The notes: generated by a model from the sequence alone, not told the origin. Numbered from the stretch's first letter, positions 1-9,207 are shown. The stretch: DNA of 64,000 nt from Paenarthrobacter aurescens TC1 (GCA_000014925.1 CP000474.1:1426001-1490000), one strand, 5' to 3'. Made by a program: numbers and translations.

Positions 1-1053
1 AGGTTCCTGGGCAACGGGCAGGGAAGCGAAGATGCCCCGGAGAATGCTCTGCGGGGTATCGCCCGAACTCGCAGCCTTGCGGTCCAGGATGATGCGGTGG
101 GCCAGCACCGATTCGGCTACGTCCACTACGTCATCCGGAAGGACAAAATCGCGACCGTCCAGTGCTGCCGTGGCCTTGGCCGCACGCAGCAACTGCAGCA
201 AGGACCGCGGGCTGGCTCCAAGGCGAAGGCGGGCGCTGTCCCGGGTGGCCCGTCCGATGGCCACGGTGTACTCCTTAATGGCTGCGGAGACGTAGACCTG
301 CTGGACGGTGGCGATCATGGCGGCCACATCAGCGGCCGTGACCACGGGAGTCACCTTGGTCAAGGGTGAAGACGCCTGATGAGTCTCCAGCATCTCGATC
401 TCTGCGTCCTTGTCCGGGTAACCCATGGAGATCCTGGCCATGAAACGGTCCCGCTGTGCTTCGGGCAGCGGGTACGTGCCTTCCATTTCGATGGGATTCT
501 GTGTAGCTACCACCATGAACGGCAAGCCCAGCTGGTACGAATGCCCATCCACAGTCACCTGATGCTCTTCCATGCATTCGAGGAGCGCGGACTGGGTTTT
601 GGCCGAAGCCCGGTTGATTTCGTCACCGATGACGATGTTCGCGAACACGGCGCCGGGCCGGAACTCGAACTGCCGGGACGACTGGTTATAGATGGACACT
701 CCGGTCACATCGGAGGGCAGCAGGTCCGGGGTGAACTGGATGCGGGACACCGTGCAGTCCACAGTGCGGGCCAGCGTCTTCGCAAGCAGGGTCTTGCCGA
801 CGCCCGGCACATCCTCCAACAGGAGATGGCCCTGGGCCAGCAGTACGGTGAGGGCAAGCTTCGCGGCATCGGCTTTTCCGTCGATGACCTTATTGATGGA
901 GCCAAGGATGCGTTCGCTGGCATCGTGGAACCGTTCCGCGTCCATGACGTGCGGCCTATGCCCGTTGAGCCCCGCGCCGTCACGTGGCAGGGGACTGTAA
1001 TCCTCGCCCTGAACAGGAGAAGGTTCAACGGTGACTTGTCGCTTGGACTCCAT
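1..1053 (-). CDS. MoxR-family AAA+ ATPase (C-terminus beyond window)
   Basis: MoxR-type AAA+ chaperone ATPases assist maturation of partner proteins, often VWA-domain or metal-dependent ones, in the cytoplasm. Reading the minus strand from ATG 1053 gives MESKRQVTVEPSP, then a helical N-terminus, the Walker A motif EDVPGVGKTLLAK near residue 80, the Walker B region IVIGDEINRASAKTQ, and the conserved ATQNPIEMEGTYPLPEAQ sensor stretch. The gene leaves the window at base 1 with 351 codons visible. ATG 1053 is the first start after in-frame stops upstream. It is divergent from tatD across about 200 bp, which should hold both promoters. The family assignment is firm; the substrate is unknown because the downstream operon is out of view. 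Confidence 0.93.
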   Translation of the reverse strand, partial: MESKRQVTVEPSPVQGEDYSPLPRDGAGLNGHRPHVMDAERFHDASERILGSINKVIDGKADAAKLALTVLLAQGHLLLEDVPGVGKTLLAKTLARTVDCTVSRIQFTPDLLPSDVTGVSIYNQSSRQFEFRPGAVFANIVIGDEINRASAKTQSALLECMEEHQVTVDGHSYQLGLPFMVVATQNPIEMEGTYPLPEAQRDRFMARISMGYPDKDAEIEMLETHQASSPLTKVTPVVTAADVAAMIATVQQVYVSAAIKEYTVAIGRATRDSARLRLGASPRSLLQLLRAAKATAALDGRDFVLPDDVVDVAESVLAHRIILDRKAASSGDTPQSILRGIFASLPVAQEP

Positions 1054-1250
1054 GGATTGCCCTTCAGCCGTGGCCTCGGCAGCAGCTGTCTTCGCTGAGC
1101 GCTGCTGGTGTTGGCCGCTTGTCCGTTCCAGACTACCCAGACTTTGGCCCGCGCTAACATACTGCTCCGGAATTTATGTTCCGCTGGGAATTTACCGTGT
1201 AGTCGTCCTGCGCCGCCCAAGGAGGACCGCGGTCCGATTAAGGTGGAAGC

Positions 1251-2147
1251 ATGTGCAATTCCCTCGCCCCCGCACCCTACCGGGCGCCCGCCGGCGCAGC
1301 AGACGAAAAAGAGTCGCGCCGGGAGTACCCGCCAGCGCCCGAACCCCTGCCCGTACCCGTGATGGACAATCACACGCATCTGGACTTCAGGCACGGCCTG
1401 ATAGAGGTCTCGGTCCGGGACGCGATGGACTCCGCGGAAGCCGTGGGTGTCCAGGGCGCTGTCCAAGTGGGGTGCGACCTCGAATCGTCACGATTCACGG
1501 TACAAGCGGTGGAAGCTGATCCCCGGCTGCTCGGAGCCGTAGCACTTCACCCCAACGATGCCCCCGAATACGCGGCCCGCGGTGAACTGGAATCGGCACT
1601 CGCTGAAATCGAGGCGCTGGCCGGCCATCCGCGGATCCGGGCCATCGGCGAGACCGGGCTGGACTTCTTCCGGACCCACGGCGAGGGATTGGCCCATCAG
1701 CGGTACTCCTTCCGGCGCCACATCGACATCGCCAAACGGCTCGGGCTGACGCTCCAGATTCACGACCGCGACGCTCACGACGACGTTGTGCAGGTCCTCC
1801 GCGAGGAAGGCGCCCCGGACCGCGTGGTTTTCCACTGCTTCTCCGGAGATGAGGAACTCGCCCGGATCTGTAACCAGAACGGCTGGTACATGTCGTTCGC
1901 CGGCACCATGACCTTCAAGAACGCAGGGAATCTCCGCGCCGCCCTGGCCATTGCCGAGCCAAGCAGGATCCTGGTGGAAACCGATTCGCCGTTCCTCACG
2001 CCGCATCCCCACCGCGGAAGGCCAAATGCGAGCTATATGGTTCCCTACACGGTCCGCTCCATGGCGGACGTGACAGAAGATGACTTGTCCGAGCTATGCT
2101 CGCGATTGGCCGAAAACACCCTGAATGCCTACGGATCCTGGGCCTAG
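1251..2147 (+). CDS. TatD-family metal-dependent hydrolase / DNase
   Basis: This is a TatD-type TIM-barrel nuclease or phosphoesterase of 298 residues, expected to use two divalent metals. The HxH metal motif appears as MDNHTHLD at residue 38, followed by GETGLDFFR (metal-bridging Glu), QIHDRDAHDD, VVFHCFSG and VETDSPFLTP, all in the canonical TatD order. ATG 1251 follows a good AAGGTGG ribosome site; an alternative GTG/ATG immediately before MDNHTHLD would remove a proline-rich N-terminal extension of about 37 residues that is unusual for the family. It is transcribed away from moxR. Members act in DNA repair or degradation, but substrate cannot be read from sequence. Confidence 0.92.
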   Translation: MCNSLAPAPYRAPAGAADEKESRREYPPAPEPLPVPVMDNHTHLDFRHGLIEVSVRDAMDSAEAVGVQGAVQVGCDLESSRFTVQAVEADPRLLGAVALHPNDAPEYAARGELESALAEIEALAGHPRIRAIGETGLDFFRTHGEGLAHQRYSFRRHIDIAKRLGLTLQIHDRDAHDDVVQVLREEGAPDRVVFHCFSGDEELARICNQNGWYMSFAGTMTFKNAGNLRAALAIAEPSRILVETDSPFLTPHPHRGRPNASYMVPYTVRSMADVTEDDLSELCSRLAENTLNAYGSWA

Positions 2148-2438
2148 TCCGCCCTCTTTGCACACCGGCGGAGCCGACTGCGTGGATACCCGGTATGCAC
2201 CTTTCTTGGTTCGTTTATAACGGATCGGTTACTGTGTTAAACAAGTAGCCGGGGTCGGGGAAGGCCTTCGGACAACTGTTCCGGATAATTTCGGGGCAAT
2301 AAGTTGAATGTTTTTTGGCGGCGCAGATGCCGGCAGCAAAGGTGGGACCAGGCTTTTTGCCTGGCCCTCCGTTTTTGCGGTCGGCATTACTTTTGCGCTT
2401 TTCCCCGTGCCCGGATGGTCTGAGAGTAATGGGCGATC
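2148..2438 (+). promoter_or_regulatory. Long leader between tatD and rpf with hairpin
   Basis: These 291 bp carry no gene. An AT-richer patch at 2212-2240 could hold a promoter for the downstream rpf gene. A perfect 6-bp stem with a 5-T loop (ccaggc at 2348-2353, gcctgg at 2359-2364) lies 75 bp ahead of the GTG start and is followed by a short T run. Long structured leaders, including c-di-AMP riboswitches, precede rpf genes in some actinobacteria. I do not see the conserved core of that riboswitch here, so the role is open. Confidence 0.35.
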
Positions 2439-3602
2439 GTGATCAAGTTCTTCACAACGGATGGCAAGTTCAGCTTCCTCAAAGTAGGTACCCAGTTGCT
2501 GGTAGTCGCAGCGCTGGTAGTTGGTGTCGTGGCATTTGTCGGCAACAACAAGACCGTCACCCTCAACGTGGACGGCAAAGTGAGCTCCATCCAGACCTTC
2601 GGCGGCACTGTTGACCAAGTGGTCAAAGCAGCCAAGGTCGAGTTGAAGGACGCGGACCGCGTTTCGCCGGCTCTCGACGCACGGGTCGACAACGGATCCG
2701 TAGTGAACGTCAACCTGGCCAAGGCCGTGTCCATTGAACTGGACGGCGCCCGGAAGACGGTGAACACCACCGCCCCTGACGTTGCAGGACTGGTGACCGA
2801 ACTCGGTGTAGCGAGCTCCTCCGAGATCTCCCAGCCCAAAGAGGCATCCTTGGAAGTGACCGGCTCCTTCGTTTCCATCTCCACGCCCAAGACCATCAGC
2901 GTGGTGGCAGACGGCAAGGACACCAACACCACCACGACGGCGACCGACGTCGCCACCGTGCTCAAAGACACCGGAATTACCGTTGGCGCCAACGACCACA
3001 TCTCCCAGCCGGGCAACGCACCCATCGTCCAGGACATGGTGATCAAGGTCTCCCGCGTGGACACCAGCAAGACCGCCGAAGCCACCGAAGAAGTTCCCTT
3101 CGAAAGCGTGAAGAGCGATAGTGCCGAGCTCTTCAAGGGCGAAGAGAAGGTGACCCAGGAAGGCGTCGCAGGATCCCTGGTCAAGACGTTCAAGCTGGTC
3201 CTCGTGGACGGCCGCGAAGCGTCGCGCACCTTGGTCTCCAGCAACGTAGCCACCCAGCCGGTAGCCGAAAAGATCAGCGTCGGTACCAAGGCCCGCCCCG
3301 TCCCGGCTCCCACCCCCCAGGCAGCAGCCGCAGCCCCCGCAGCCAGCGGCCCCACCGGCGCTCCGAACGAAGCCATGTGGGACAGGATTGCCCAGTGTGA
3401 ATCGGGTGGAAACTGGTCCATCAACACCGGCAACGGCTACTACGGCGGCCTGCAGTTCTCCAGCCCCACCTGGCTTGCCAACGGTGGTGGAGCCTACGCT
3501 CCCAACGCCAGCCTTGCCACCAAAGCACAGCAGATCGAGATCGCCAACCGTCTCTACGCCAAGAACGGCCTCAGCGACTGGGGCTGCGCCCACGCGGCCT
3601 GA
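2439..3602 (+). CDS. Resuscitation-promoting factor (DUF348 x3 - G5 - Rpf)
   Basis: This is a secreted muralytic growth factor that cleaves peptidoglycan and promotes exit from dormancy. The 387-residue product has an N-terminal membrane/signal segment (VGTQLLVVAALVVGVVAF), then three DUF348 repeats (starting near TVTLNVDGK, AVSIELDG, TISVVADGK), and a G5 domain with EEVPFESVKSDSAELFKGE. An Ala/Pro linker and the C-terminal Rpf domain follow (WDRIAQCESGGNWSINTGNG), with the catalytic Glu in CESGG and paired Cys. The layout matches RpfB-type proteins of Mycobacterium and Arthrobacter. Start GTG 2439 places the signal anchor correctly. ksgA and ispE follow, as in many actinobacteria. Confidence 0.95.
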   Translation: MIKFFTTDGKFSFLKVGTQLLVVAALVVGVVAFVGNNKTVTLNVDGKVSSIQTFGGTVDQVVKAAKVELKDADRVSPALDARVDNGSVVNVNLAKAVSIELDGARKTVNTTAPDVAGLVTELGVASSSEISQPKEASLEVTGSFVSISTPKTISVVADGKDTNTTTTATDVATVLKDTGITVGANDHISQPGNAPIVQDMVIKVSRVDTSKTAEATEEVPFESVKSDSAELFKGEEKVTQEGVAGSLVKTFKLVLVDGREASRTLVSSNVATQPVAEKISVGTKARPVPAPTPQAAAAAPAASGPTGAPNEAMWDRIAQCESGGNWSINTGNGYYGGLQFSSPTWLANGGGAYAPNASLATKAQQIEIANRLYAKNGLSDWGCAHAA

Positions 3603-3628
3603 CCCCGCACAGGCGATACGATACCTAG

Positions 3629-4510
3629 GTGACTGAACCGAATTCCGAACCCGCCGCCGTCGCGCCTTTGATGGGCGCCACAGATATCCGACGGCTCGCC
3701 GAGGAAATCGGTGTACGCCCCACAAAAACCCTGGGGCAGAACTTTGTGATCGACGGCAACACGATCCGCAGGATCGTGGCCGCCGCCGCCATTGGCGATG
3801 ATGAAACCGTGTTGGAGGTAGGCCCGGGGCTGGGCTCCCTGACCCTGGGTTTGCTGGACGCGGCCAAAGCTGTCGTCGCTGTCGAAATCGACCCCGTGTT
3901 GGCAGAAAAGCTGCCGGAGACCGTGCGCGCCTGGCGGCCCGGGGCGGAAGAGAACTTCCACCTGGTGCTGTCCGACGCCATGAAGGTCACCGAACTGCCT
4001 CTGCCTCCCACAGCGTTGGTGGCCAACCTGCCCTACAATGTGGCTGTTCCGGTGGTGCTTCACCTCCTGCAGCACTTCCCAAGCCTCCAGCATGGCCTGG
4101 TCATGGTGCAGGATGAGGTTGCCGACCGCCTAGCCGCAACACCTGGTTCCAAGATCTACGGAGTCCCGTCGGTCAAGGCGGCCTGGTACGGGCACATGCG
4201 CAAAGCCGGTGTCATTGGCATGAACGTGTTCTGGCCTGCTCCGAAAATCCATTCCGGCCTGGTTGCCTTCACCCGGCACGACCCCCCGGAAACGCATGCA
4301 ACCCGTGAGCAGGTCTTCGCCGTCATTGATGCAGCCTTCGCGCAACGGCGGAAAACACTTCGTGCCGCACTTGCCGGTTGGGCCGGGAGCGCCTCGGAAG
4401 CTGAGCGATGCCTCGTGGCCGCCGGCCTTGACCCTACGGCGCGCGGCGAGGTCCTGGACATCAATGCCTATGTCAAGATCGCCGAAGCCCGCCACCCAGT
4501 GGACGCATGA
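3629..4510 (+). CDS. ksgA: 16S rRNA dimethyladenosine transferase KsgA/RsmA
   Basis: KsgA dimethylates two adjacent adenosines near the 3' end of 16S rRNA using S-adenosylmethionine, a late step of 30S assembly. The 293-residue protein shows the family start [18 protein letters not shown]-binding [12 protein letters not shown], the acidic loop [11 protein letters not shown], and the catalytic [10 protein letters not shown] motif, with a C-terminal helical domain including RRKTLRAAL. Start GTG 3629 lies 26 bp after the rpf stop. The stop overlaps the ispE start by four bases, so ksgA and ispE are translationally coupled. Confidence 0.96.
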   Translation: MTEPNSEPAAVAPLMGATDIRRLAEEIGVRPTKTLGQNFVIDGNTIRRIVAAAAIGDDETVLEVGPGLGSLTLGLLDAAKAVVAVEIDPVLAEKLPETVRAWRPGAEENFHLVLSDAMKVTELPLPPTALVANLPYNVAVPVVLHLLQHFPSLQHGLVMVQDEVADRLAATPGSKIYGVPSVKAAWYGHMRKAGVIGMNVFWPAPKIHSGLVAFTRHDPPETHATREQVFAVIDAAFAQRRKTLRAALAGWAGSASEAERCLVAAGLDPTARGEVLDINAYVKIAEARHPVDA

Positions 4511-5499
4511 ACCCGGGTAACCGCAAGCCAAGCAGCCTCCCGTTCGTGGGGGAGCGCTTCCATGCCCGCACAGTCCGCGTCAAAGCCCCGGGCAAGGTCA
4601 ACGTCTCCCTGAGCGTCGGGCCGTTGCGGCCCGATGGATACCACTCGGTAGCCAGCGTGTACCTCGCCGTTTCCCTGTACGAGGAAGTGGCGGCCACCAG
4701 CACAGAGGCGCCAGGAATCACTGTCAGCATCAGCCCGGACAGCACACTGGACCTGGACGGCGTGGACATCCCCCTGGACCAGCGCAATCTGGCGTACAAG
4801 GCTGCAGCCATCATGGCTGAAATGTCAGAGAAGCCAACCGGCGTGCACCTGGAAATCACCAAGCGTGTGCCCGTGGCCGGTGGCATGGGCGGCGGTTCTG
4901 CCGATGCCGCAGCCACCCTGTTGGCCTGCGATGCACTCTGGAATAGTGGTCTTTCACGCGAGGAACTCGCGCACCTGGCCGCCGAGTTGGGCGCAGACGT
5001 GCCGTTCTCGCTCCTGGGAGGCACCGCCGTCGGGCTTGGCGTGGGAGACAAACTCTCGCCGGCCCTGGCCAAGGCCCAAATGGATTGGGTGCTGGTTTTT
5101 GCCGACTACGGGTTGTCCACACCTGACGTGTTCCGCACGCTTGACGGACTTCGGGACTCGGAAGGCGTCGAGATTCCAGAGCCCGTTGACGTGGATCCCA
5201 CCATCCTCCAAGCCCTGCGTAAGGGTGACCCTGAGACCCTCAGCCGCGTGCTGATCAACGATCTCCAGCGGGCATCCATCACACTCGCGCCCCAACTTCG
5301 CGACACCATAGGACTGGGTGAAGCGCGAGGCGCCCTTGCCGGCATGGTCTCAGGCTCGGGACCAACCATCGCACTCCTGGCCCGGGATTCCGTCTCAGCC
5401 AGCGTTCTTGCCGAAGAGCTGACTCACCGTGGACACAATGCCCTGGCCGTTCACGGTCCCGTGCCCGGCGCCCGGATCATCTCCGATACCCTCCTTTAG
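4507..5499 (+). CDS. ispE: 4-diphosphocytidyl-2-C-methyl-D-erythritol kinase IspE
   Basis: IspE is the GHMP kinase that phosphorylates CDP-methylerythritol in the MEP pathway of isoprenoid synthesis. It has 330 residues, with N-terminal [22 protein letters not shown], the GHMP ATP loop [18 protein letters not shown] near residue 120, and the C-terminal motif [13 protein letters not shown]. Its ATG overlaps the ksgA stop (ATGA). It sits in the common actinobacterial cluster rpf-ksgA-ispE-ABC-F. Confidence 0.96.
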   Translation: MNPGNRKPSSLPFVGERFHARTVRVKAPGKVNVSLSVGPLRPDGYHSVASVYLAVSLYEEVAATSTEAPGITVSISPDSTLDLDGVDIPLDQRNLAYKAAAIMAEMSEKPTGVHLEITKRVPVAGGMGGGSADAAATLLACDALWNSGLSREELAHLAAELGADVPFSLLGGTAVGLGVGDKLSPALAKAQMDWVLVFADYGLSTPDVFRTLDGLRDSEGVEIPEPVDVDPTILQALRKGDPETLSRVLINDLQRASITLAPQLRDTIGLGEARGALAGMVSGSGPTIALLARDSVSASVLAEELTHRGHNALAVHGPVPGARIISDTLL

Positions 5500-5534
5500 T
5501 ACCTCCGCATTCCAGCAGTAGAAAGTAGTACCCA

Positions 5535-7355
5535 TTGGCCCACCTGCTTGGCGGCGAAAACCTCACCGTTTCGTTCGCGACCCGCACTGTCCTCGACGGC
5601 GTCACCCTCGGCTTGGAAGATGGCGACCGCATCGGCATGGTGGGGCGCAACGGCGACGGTAAATCGACGCTCATGCGTCTGCTCGCCTTGCGCTCGACGC
5701 CGGATTCCGGTCGCGTCACCAAGCGCGGGGACGTCAACGTCGGCTACCTGGACCAGGGCGACGTGCTCGACGGCGACCTGACAGTAGGCGCTGCGATCGT
5801 CGGCGACCGCGCGGACCACGAATGGGCGGCCAACGCCAAGATCCGCGAAGTCATGGGCGGACTGGTAGGCGACGTCGACTGGCACGCCAACGTCCACGCG
5901 CTGTCCGGTGGACAGAAACGCCGCGTAGCACTTGCCAAGCTCCTCATCGAAGACCACGACGTCATCATGCTGGACGAACCCACCAACCACCTCGACGTCG
6001 AAGGCGTCGCCTGGCTGGCCCGGCACCTCAAGACACGCTGGCGCGCCAACCAGGGCGCGTTCCTCGTGGTCACCCACGACCGCTGGTTCCTCGACGAAGT
6101 CTGCAACTACACCTGGGAAGTCCACGACGCCATGGTGGACATGTTCGACGGCGGGTACGCCGCGTACGTTTTGGCGCGCGCCGAGCGCGACCGCATGGCC
6201 GCCGTCGTCGAAGGTAAACGTCAGCAGCTCGTCAAAAAGGAACTAGCGTGGCTTCGGCGTGGTGCGCCGGCCCGAACTGCCAAGCCCAAGTTCCGGATCG
6301 AAGCTGCCAACGACCTCATTGCCGACGTACCCGATCCCCGCGACTCCGTAGCCCTCAGCAAAATGGCCACCGCGCGCCTGGGCAAGGACGTTCTGGACCT
6401 CGAAAACGTGACGCTGGACTTCGAGGGCGGCGAAACCGGGCAGAAGCTGTTCGACAACATCACCCTGCGACTGGCGCCGGGCGAAAGACTTGGCCTGGTG
6501 GGCGTCAACGGAGCCGGGAAGTCCACGCTCCTCAAGCTGCTGAACGGTGAAATCCAGCCGAGCTCCGGCAAGGTCAAGCGGGGCAAGACCGTGGTCACCG
6601 CCGTGCTCACCCAAGACGTCAAAGAGCTGGACGAAGTATCGGACCTGCGCGTCATCGAGGTCATCGAACGGGAAAAGCGGTCCTTCAGCGTGGGCGGCAA
6701 GGAATTCACCGCGGGCCAGCTCGTGGAACAACTCGGTTTCACCAAAGAAAAGCAGTGGACCCCCGTCAGCGACCTCTCCGGCGGTGAGCGGCGGCGACTC
6801 CAGCTCCTGCGCCTGCTTGTGGGGGAGCCCAACGTCCTCATGCTCGACGAACCCACCAACGACCTCGACACCGACACCCTTGCCGCCGTCGAAGACGTCC
6901 TGGACGGCTGGCCCGGAACGCTGGTGGTCGTCAGCCACGACCGCTACCTCCTGGAACGCGTCACCGACAACCAGATGGCTCTCCTGGGAGACGGCAAACT
7001 CCGCGGCCTGCCCGGCGGCGTGGACCAGTACCTCGAACTGCGCGAAGCTGCACTGGCCTCGGGCGCCGTTGGGGGCGGCTCCGGCGCTCCGACCGCCGCC
7101 ACCGGCTCCGCCGCTCCATCCGGTGCCAGCGAAGCCGAAAAGCGCGAAGCCCGCAAGGACCTTAACAGGATCGACCGCCAACTGGGCAAGATCTCCCAGC
7201 AGGAAGAAAAGCTCCACACCCAGATGGCCGCCAAATCCGAATCCGGCGACTTCGATGCCTTGGGGGAGCTCAACGCCAAGCTGCAGGAGTTGCTCGAGGA
7301 GAAAGAGGGCTTGGAGCTGGAATGGCTGGAGGCCGCCGAAGTCCTCGGCGAATAG
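5535..7355 (+). CDS. ABC-F family ATPase (Uup-like)
   Basis: This is a duplicated ATP-binding-cassette protein without membrane segments; ABC-F members act on the ribosome rather than in transport. The first cassette has Walker A GRNGDGKST, signature LSGGQKRRVALAK and Walker B VIMLDEPTNHLD. The second has GVNGAGKST, LSGGERRRLQLLR and VLMLDEPTNDLD. A charged inter-domain linker (about residues 215-260) and a C-terminal Glu/Lys-rich coiled coil (about 525-606, after a Gly/Ala/Ser-rich linker) are Uup-like. The start is TTG 5535, chosen because it gives MAHLLGGENLTVSF, the usual beginning in Arthrobacter homologues. Length 606 is normal. Confidence 0.92.
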   Translation: MAHLLGGENLTVSFATRTVLDGVTLGLEDGDRIGMVGRNGDGKSTLMRLLALRSTPDSGRVTKRGDVNVGYLDQGDVLDGDLTVGAAIVGDRADHEWAANAKIREVMGGLVGDVDWHANVHALSGGQKRRVALAKLLIEDHDVIMLDEPTNHLDVEGVAWLARHLKTRWRANQGAFLVVTHDRWFLDEVCNYTWEVHDAMVDMFDGGYAAYVLARAERDRMAAVVEGKRQQLVKKELAWLRRGAPARTAKPKFRIEAANDLIADVPDPRDSVALSKMATARLGKDVLDLENVTLDFEGGETGQKLFDNITLRLAPGERLGLVGVNGAGKSTLLKLLNGEIQPSSGKVKRGKTVVTAVLTQDVKELDEVSDLRVIEVIEREKRSFSVGGKEFTAGQLVEQLGFTKEKQWTPVSDLSGGERRRLQLLRLLVGEPNVLMLDEPTNDLDTDTLAAVEDVLDGWPGTLVVVSHDRYLLERVTDNQMALLGDGKLRGLPGGVDQYLELREAALASGAVGGGSGAPTAATGSAAPSGASEAEKREARKDLNRIDRQLGKISQQEEKLHTQMAAKSESGDFDALGELNAKLQELLEEKEGLELEWLEAAEVLGE

Positions 7356-7522
7356 GGGTGCTGCGGCCCGACAGTGCCGCTTCGCCGTCGCTTAGCGGTG
7401 GTCAGCGCCGTTTCGGCGTCGCTTAGACCCGGCGCATAGGGGCTCCTGCGGTCGCGGGGCGACCTGCGTTTCCCGATGCGCCGCGATGCGCTCCTACGCG
7501 AAACGCCACTGACGATTACCAA

Positions 7523-7604
7523 CCCTCTCTCACATCCCTCGGGTTTGGGGTGGATCCTCTCTCACATCCCTCGGGTTTGGGGTGGATCCTCTCTCACATC
7601 CCGT
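7523..7604. repeat. 32-bp-period tandem repeat array, left of VOC gene
   Basis: The core cctctctcacatcc recurs at 7524, 7556 and 7588, an exact 32-bp period, with identical 18-bp spacers (starting ctcgggtttgg) between copies. The last copy runs into the 3' end of the VOC gene on the minus strand: its core reads GGGATGTGA there and supplies the final Gly-Met-stop. The core is the reverse complement of that in the array at 8041-8189. Confidence 0.9.
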
Positions 7605-8010
7605 CGGTTGACGACGCCGGCTCGTAGCCTATGAGCCAGCGTAATCCGTGACGATCGACGACTTGGCCGTCTGATGCCCCCCAGGGCTTCGGCTCCAGCG
7701 GGTCCAGAATCCGGCCGCCCATGGCGAGCTTGTCGAACCACTGGTGGAGGACTGCCGGTTCGGCTGCTCCCAGCAGAGAGAGCATGGCCCCTTCGATCTT
7801 GACGGACTCCTCGCCAGCCGCTGCGTCAGATCCGCTTAGGGAGACGACTCCGCTGAGGACTCCATGGGCGACCGCGTCCGGCGGCCCGTCGGTGCGTCCA
7901 AAGTCCTGGTACGAATGCAGGGAAAGTTCGCCTCCGAAGACCTCGGCGTAAAAGCCAAGAGCATCTCGTGCTGTGCCGGGAAAGCTGATGTATAGCTGGG
8001 GCGCTGTCAT
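7594..8010 (-). CDS. VOC-superfamily (glyoxalase / PhnB-like) protein
   Basis: A 138-residue vicinal-oxygen-chelate fold protein. It opens MTAPQLYISFPGTARDAL, continues FYAEVFGGELSLHSYQDFG, and ends with PWGASDGQVVDRHGLRWLIGY, the typical end of PhnB/3-demethylubiquinone-like VOC proteins. Such proteins include lyases, dioxygenases and resistance factors; substrate cannot be inferred. ATG 8010 is preferred over TTG 8016. The gene is flanked by two repeat arrays in opposite orientation, and the left one overlaps its stop codon, so its very C-terminus (DGM) is encoded by repeat sequence. Confidence 0.85.
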   Translation of the reverse strand: MTAPQLYISFPGTARDALGFYAEVFGGELSLHSYQDFGRTDGPPDAVAHGVLSGVVSLSGSDAAAGEESVKIEGAMLSLLGAAEPAVLHQWFDKLAMGGRILDPLEPKPWGASDGQVVDRHGLRWLIGYEPASSTDGM

Positions 8011-8040
8011 GAGCAAAGCTTACAAAAGCACCGGGGCAGG

Positions 8041-8189
8041 GGGATGTGAGAGAGGGTGGGGCTCAAGGGCGGGGGATGTGAGAGAGGGTGGGGCTCAAGG
8101 GCGGGGGATGTGAGAGAGGGTGGGGCTCAAGGGCGGAGGATGTGAGAGAGGGTGGGGCTCAAGGGCGGGGGATGTGAGAGAGGGTTGTG
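8041..8189. repeat. 32-bp-period tandem repeat array, right of VOC gene
   Basis: Five copies of the core gatgtgagagagggt begin at 8043, 8075, 8107, 8139 and 8171, spaced exactly 32 bp. The intervening bases ggggctcaagggcgg are nearly invariant (one g-to-a change in the third spacer). The core is the inverse of that in the array at 7523-7604, so the two arrays face each other across the VOC gene. There are no variable spacers, which excludes CRISPR. Confidence 0.93.
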
Positions 8190-8238
8190 GCAGGCATCCG
8201 GCAGCGTGCGTCAAAGCGACGAAGGAGCAGCACGCAGA

Positions 8239-8309
8239 GGATGGCAGCCCCAACGCGGATGGCAGCCCCAACGCGGATGGCAGCCCAACGCGGATGGCGG
8301 CCCCAACGC
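8239..8309. repeat. 18-bp minisatellite (four units)
   Basis: Four tandem copies of ggatggcagccccaacgc start at 8239, 8257, 8275 and 8292. The third copy lacks one C and the fourth has one A-to-G change. The array lies between the 32-bp repeats and the 3' end of the tetR gene and codes for nothing recognisable; the whole 8011-8319 gap is occupied by repeats. Confidence 0.85.
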
Positions 8310-8319
8310 GGGAATAGAC

Positions 8320-9006
8320 CTAGTCCTCGCTGCGGAGCTCGGGCTCTTTTTGCAGCCCGGTGAGGCCGTTCCAGGCCAGGTTCACCAAGTGGGCGGCAAC
8401 GGCCCGCTTGTCCGGTGTGCGGCTGTCGAGCCACCACTGGCCCGTCATCGCCACCATACCGACGAGCATCTGCGCATACATCGCTCCGTCTGCCGCGCTG
8501 AATCCACGGCGCGCGAATTCGTCGGAGAGAAGATGTTCCACCCGGGCGGTGACGTGGGAGAGCAGTGTGGAGAAGGCGCCCTCGGGCTGTGAGGGCGGGG
8601 CGTCACGCATGAGGATGCGGAAGCCGTCGGTGCGGTCTTCGATGTAGCCAAGGAGTGCCAGGGCAGCGCGTTCAACCAGTACCCGAGGCTTGGCTTCGGT
8701 GCTGAGGGCCTCGGTGATGGAATCCAGGAGGATCCGGAATTCGGTCTCCACCACCTGGCGGTACAGGCCTTCCTTGGAGCCGAAGTGTTCGTAGATTACG
8801 GGCTTGGAGACTCCGGCGGAGGCGGCGATTTCCTCGATGGTGGTGCCGTCCAGTCCACGTGCCGCAAAGAGGGCGCGTCCGATGCCGATGAGCTGTGATT
8901 TGCGCTGCTGCCCGGTCATCCGTACACGCGCTGCCGGACCGCTGGCGGCGTGTTCTGCGGGCTCGGATGCGGCTGCCGGCCGGGGGAGTTCAGTGCGGTT
9001 GCTCAC
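8320..9006 (-). CDS. TetR-family transcriptional regulator
   Basis: A 228-residue TetR repressor. The N-terminal helix-turn-helix is clear: GRALFAARGLDGTTIEEIAASAGVSKPVIYEHFGSKEGLY at about residues 45-85. It is followed by an all-helical ligand/dimer domain ending in WLDSRTPDKRAVAAHLVNLAWNGL. GTG 9006 (VSNRTELPRP) is taken as start; an upstream in-frame ATG at 9117 would add 37 low-complexity residues. It is transcribed away from the tRNA-Gln/glmU region. Its target and ligand are unknown. Confidence 0.88.
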   Translation of the reverse strand: MSNRTELPRPAAASEPAEHAASGPAARVRMTGQQRKSQLIGIGRALFAARGLDGTTIEEIAASAGVSKPVIYEHFGSKEGLYRQVVETEFRILLDSITEALSTEAKPRVLVERAALALLGYIEDRTDGFRILMRDAPPSQPEGAFSTLLSHVTARVEHLLSDEFARRGFSAADGAMYAQMLVGMVAMTGQWWLDSRTPDKRAVAAHLVNLAWNGLTGLQKEPELRSED

Positions 9007-9207
9007 GTGACCATCATGCCCTAAATGCCTTCTGGAAGGGGTGCTGGGCGGGTCCTCCGGGGGCGGAACAGTGGGTCGTGGAGCGGGCGCAGGGCGGTCA
9101 AGTCGCGAAGCACGCATGGGTCATGGCAAACTAGATTCTTGTGTGTGCATCCCGGTGATCCGGGAAACCCTCCGGGCCGCAAGATCCGGGGGATGAATCA
9201 TGCACGG

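Noticed and set aside
2212..2438. ydaO-type c-di-AMP riboswitch before rpf
   Set aside because: The conserved core sequences expected for that riboswitch were not seen by eye; kept only as a generic leader.
2229..3725. 498-codon minus-strand open frame opposite rpf
   Set aside because: Gly/Val/His-rich shadow of the rpf gene caused by GC bias; no start site or family, and rpf on the other strand has full domain evidence.
8041..8189. CRISPR array
   Set aside because: The repeats are contiguous with identical spacers of only 17 bp, and no cas genes are near.
8120..8317. Small proteins encoded in the repeat region right of the VOC gene
   Set aside because: They consist only of translated tandem repeats and have no ribosome site.
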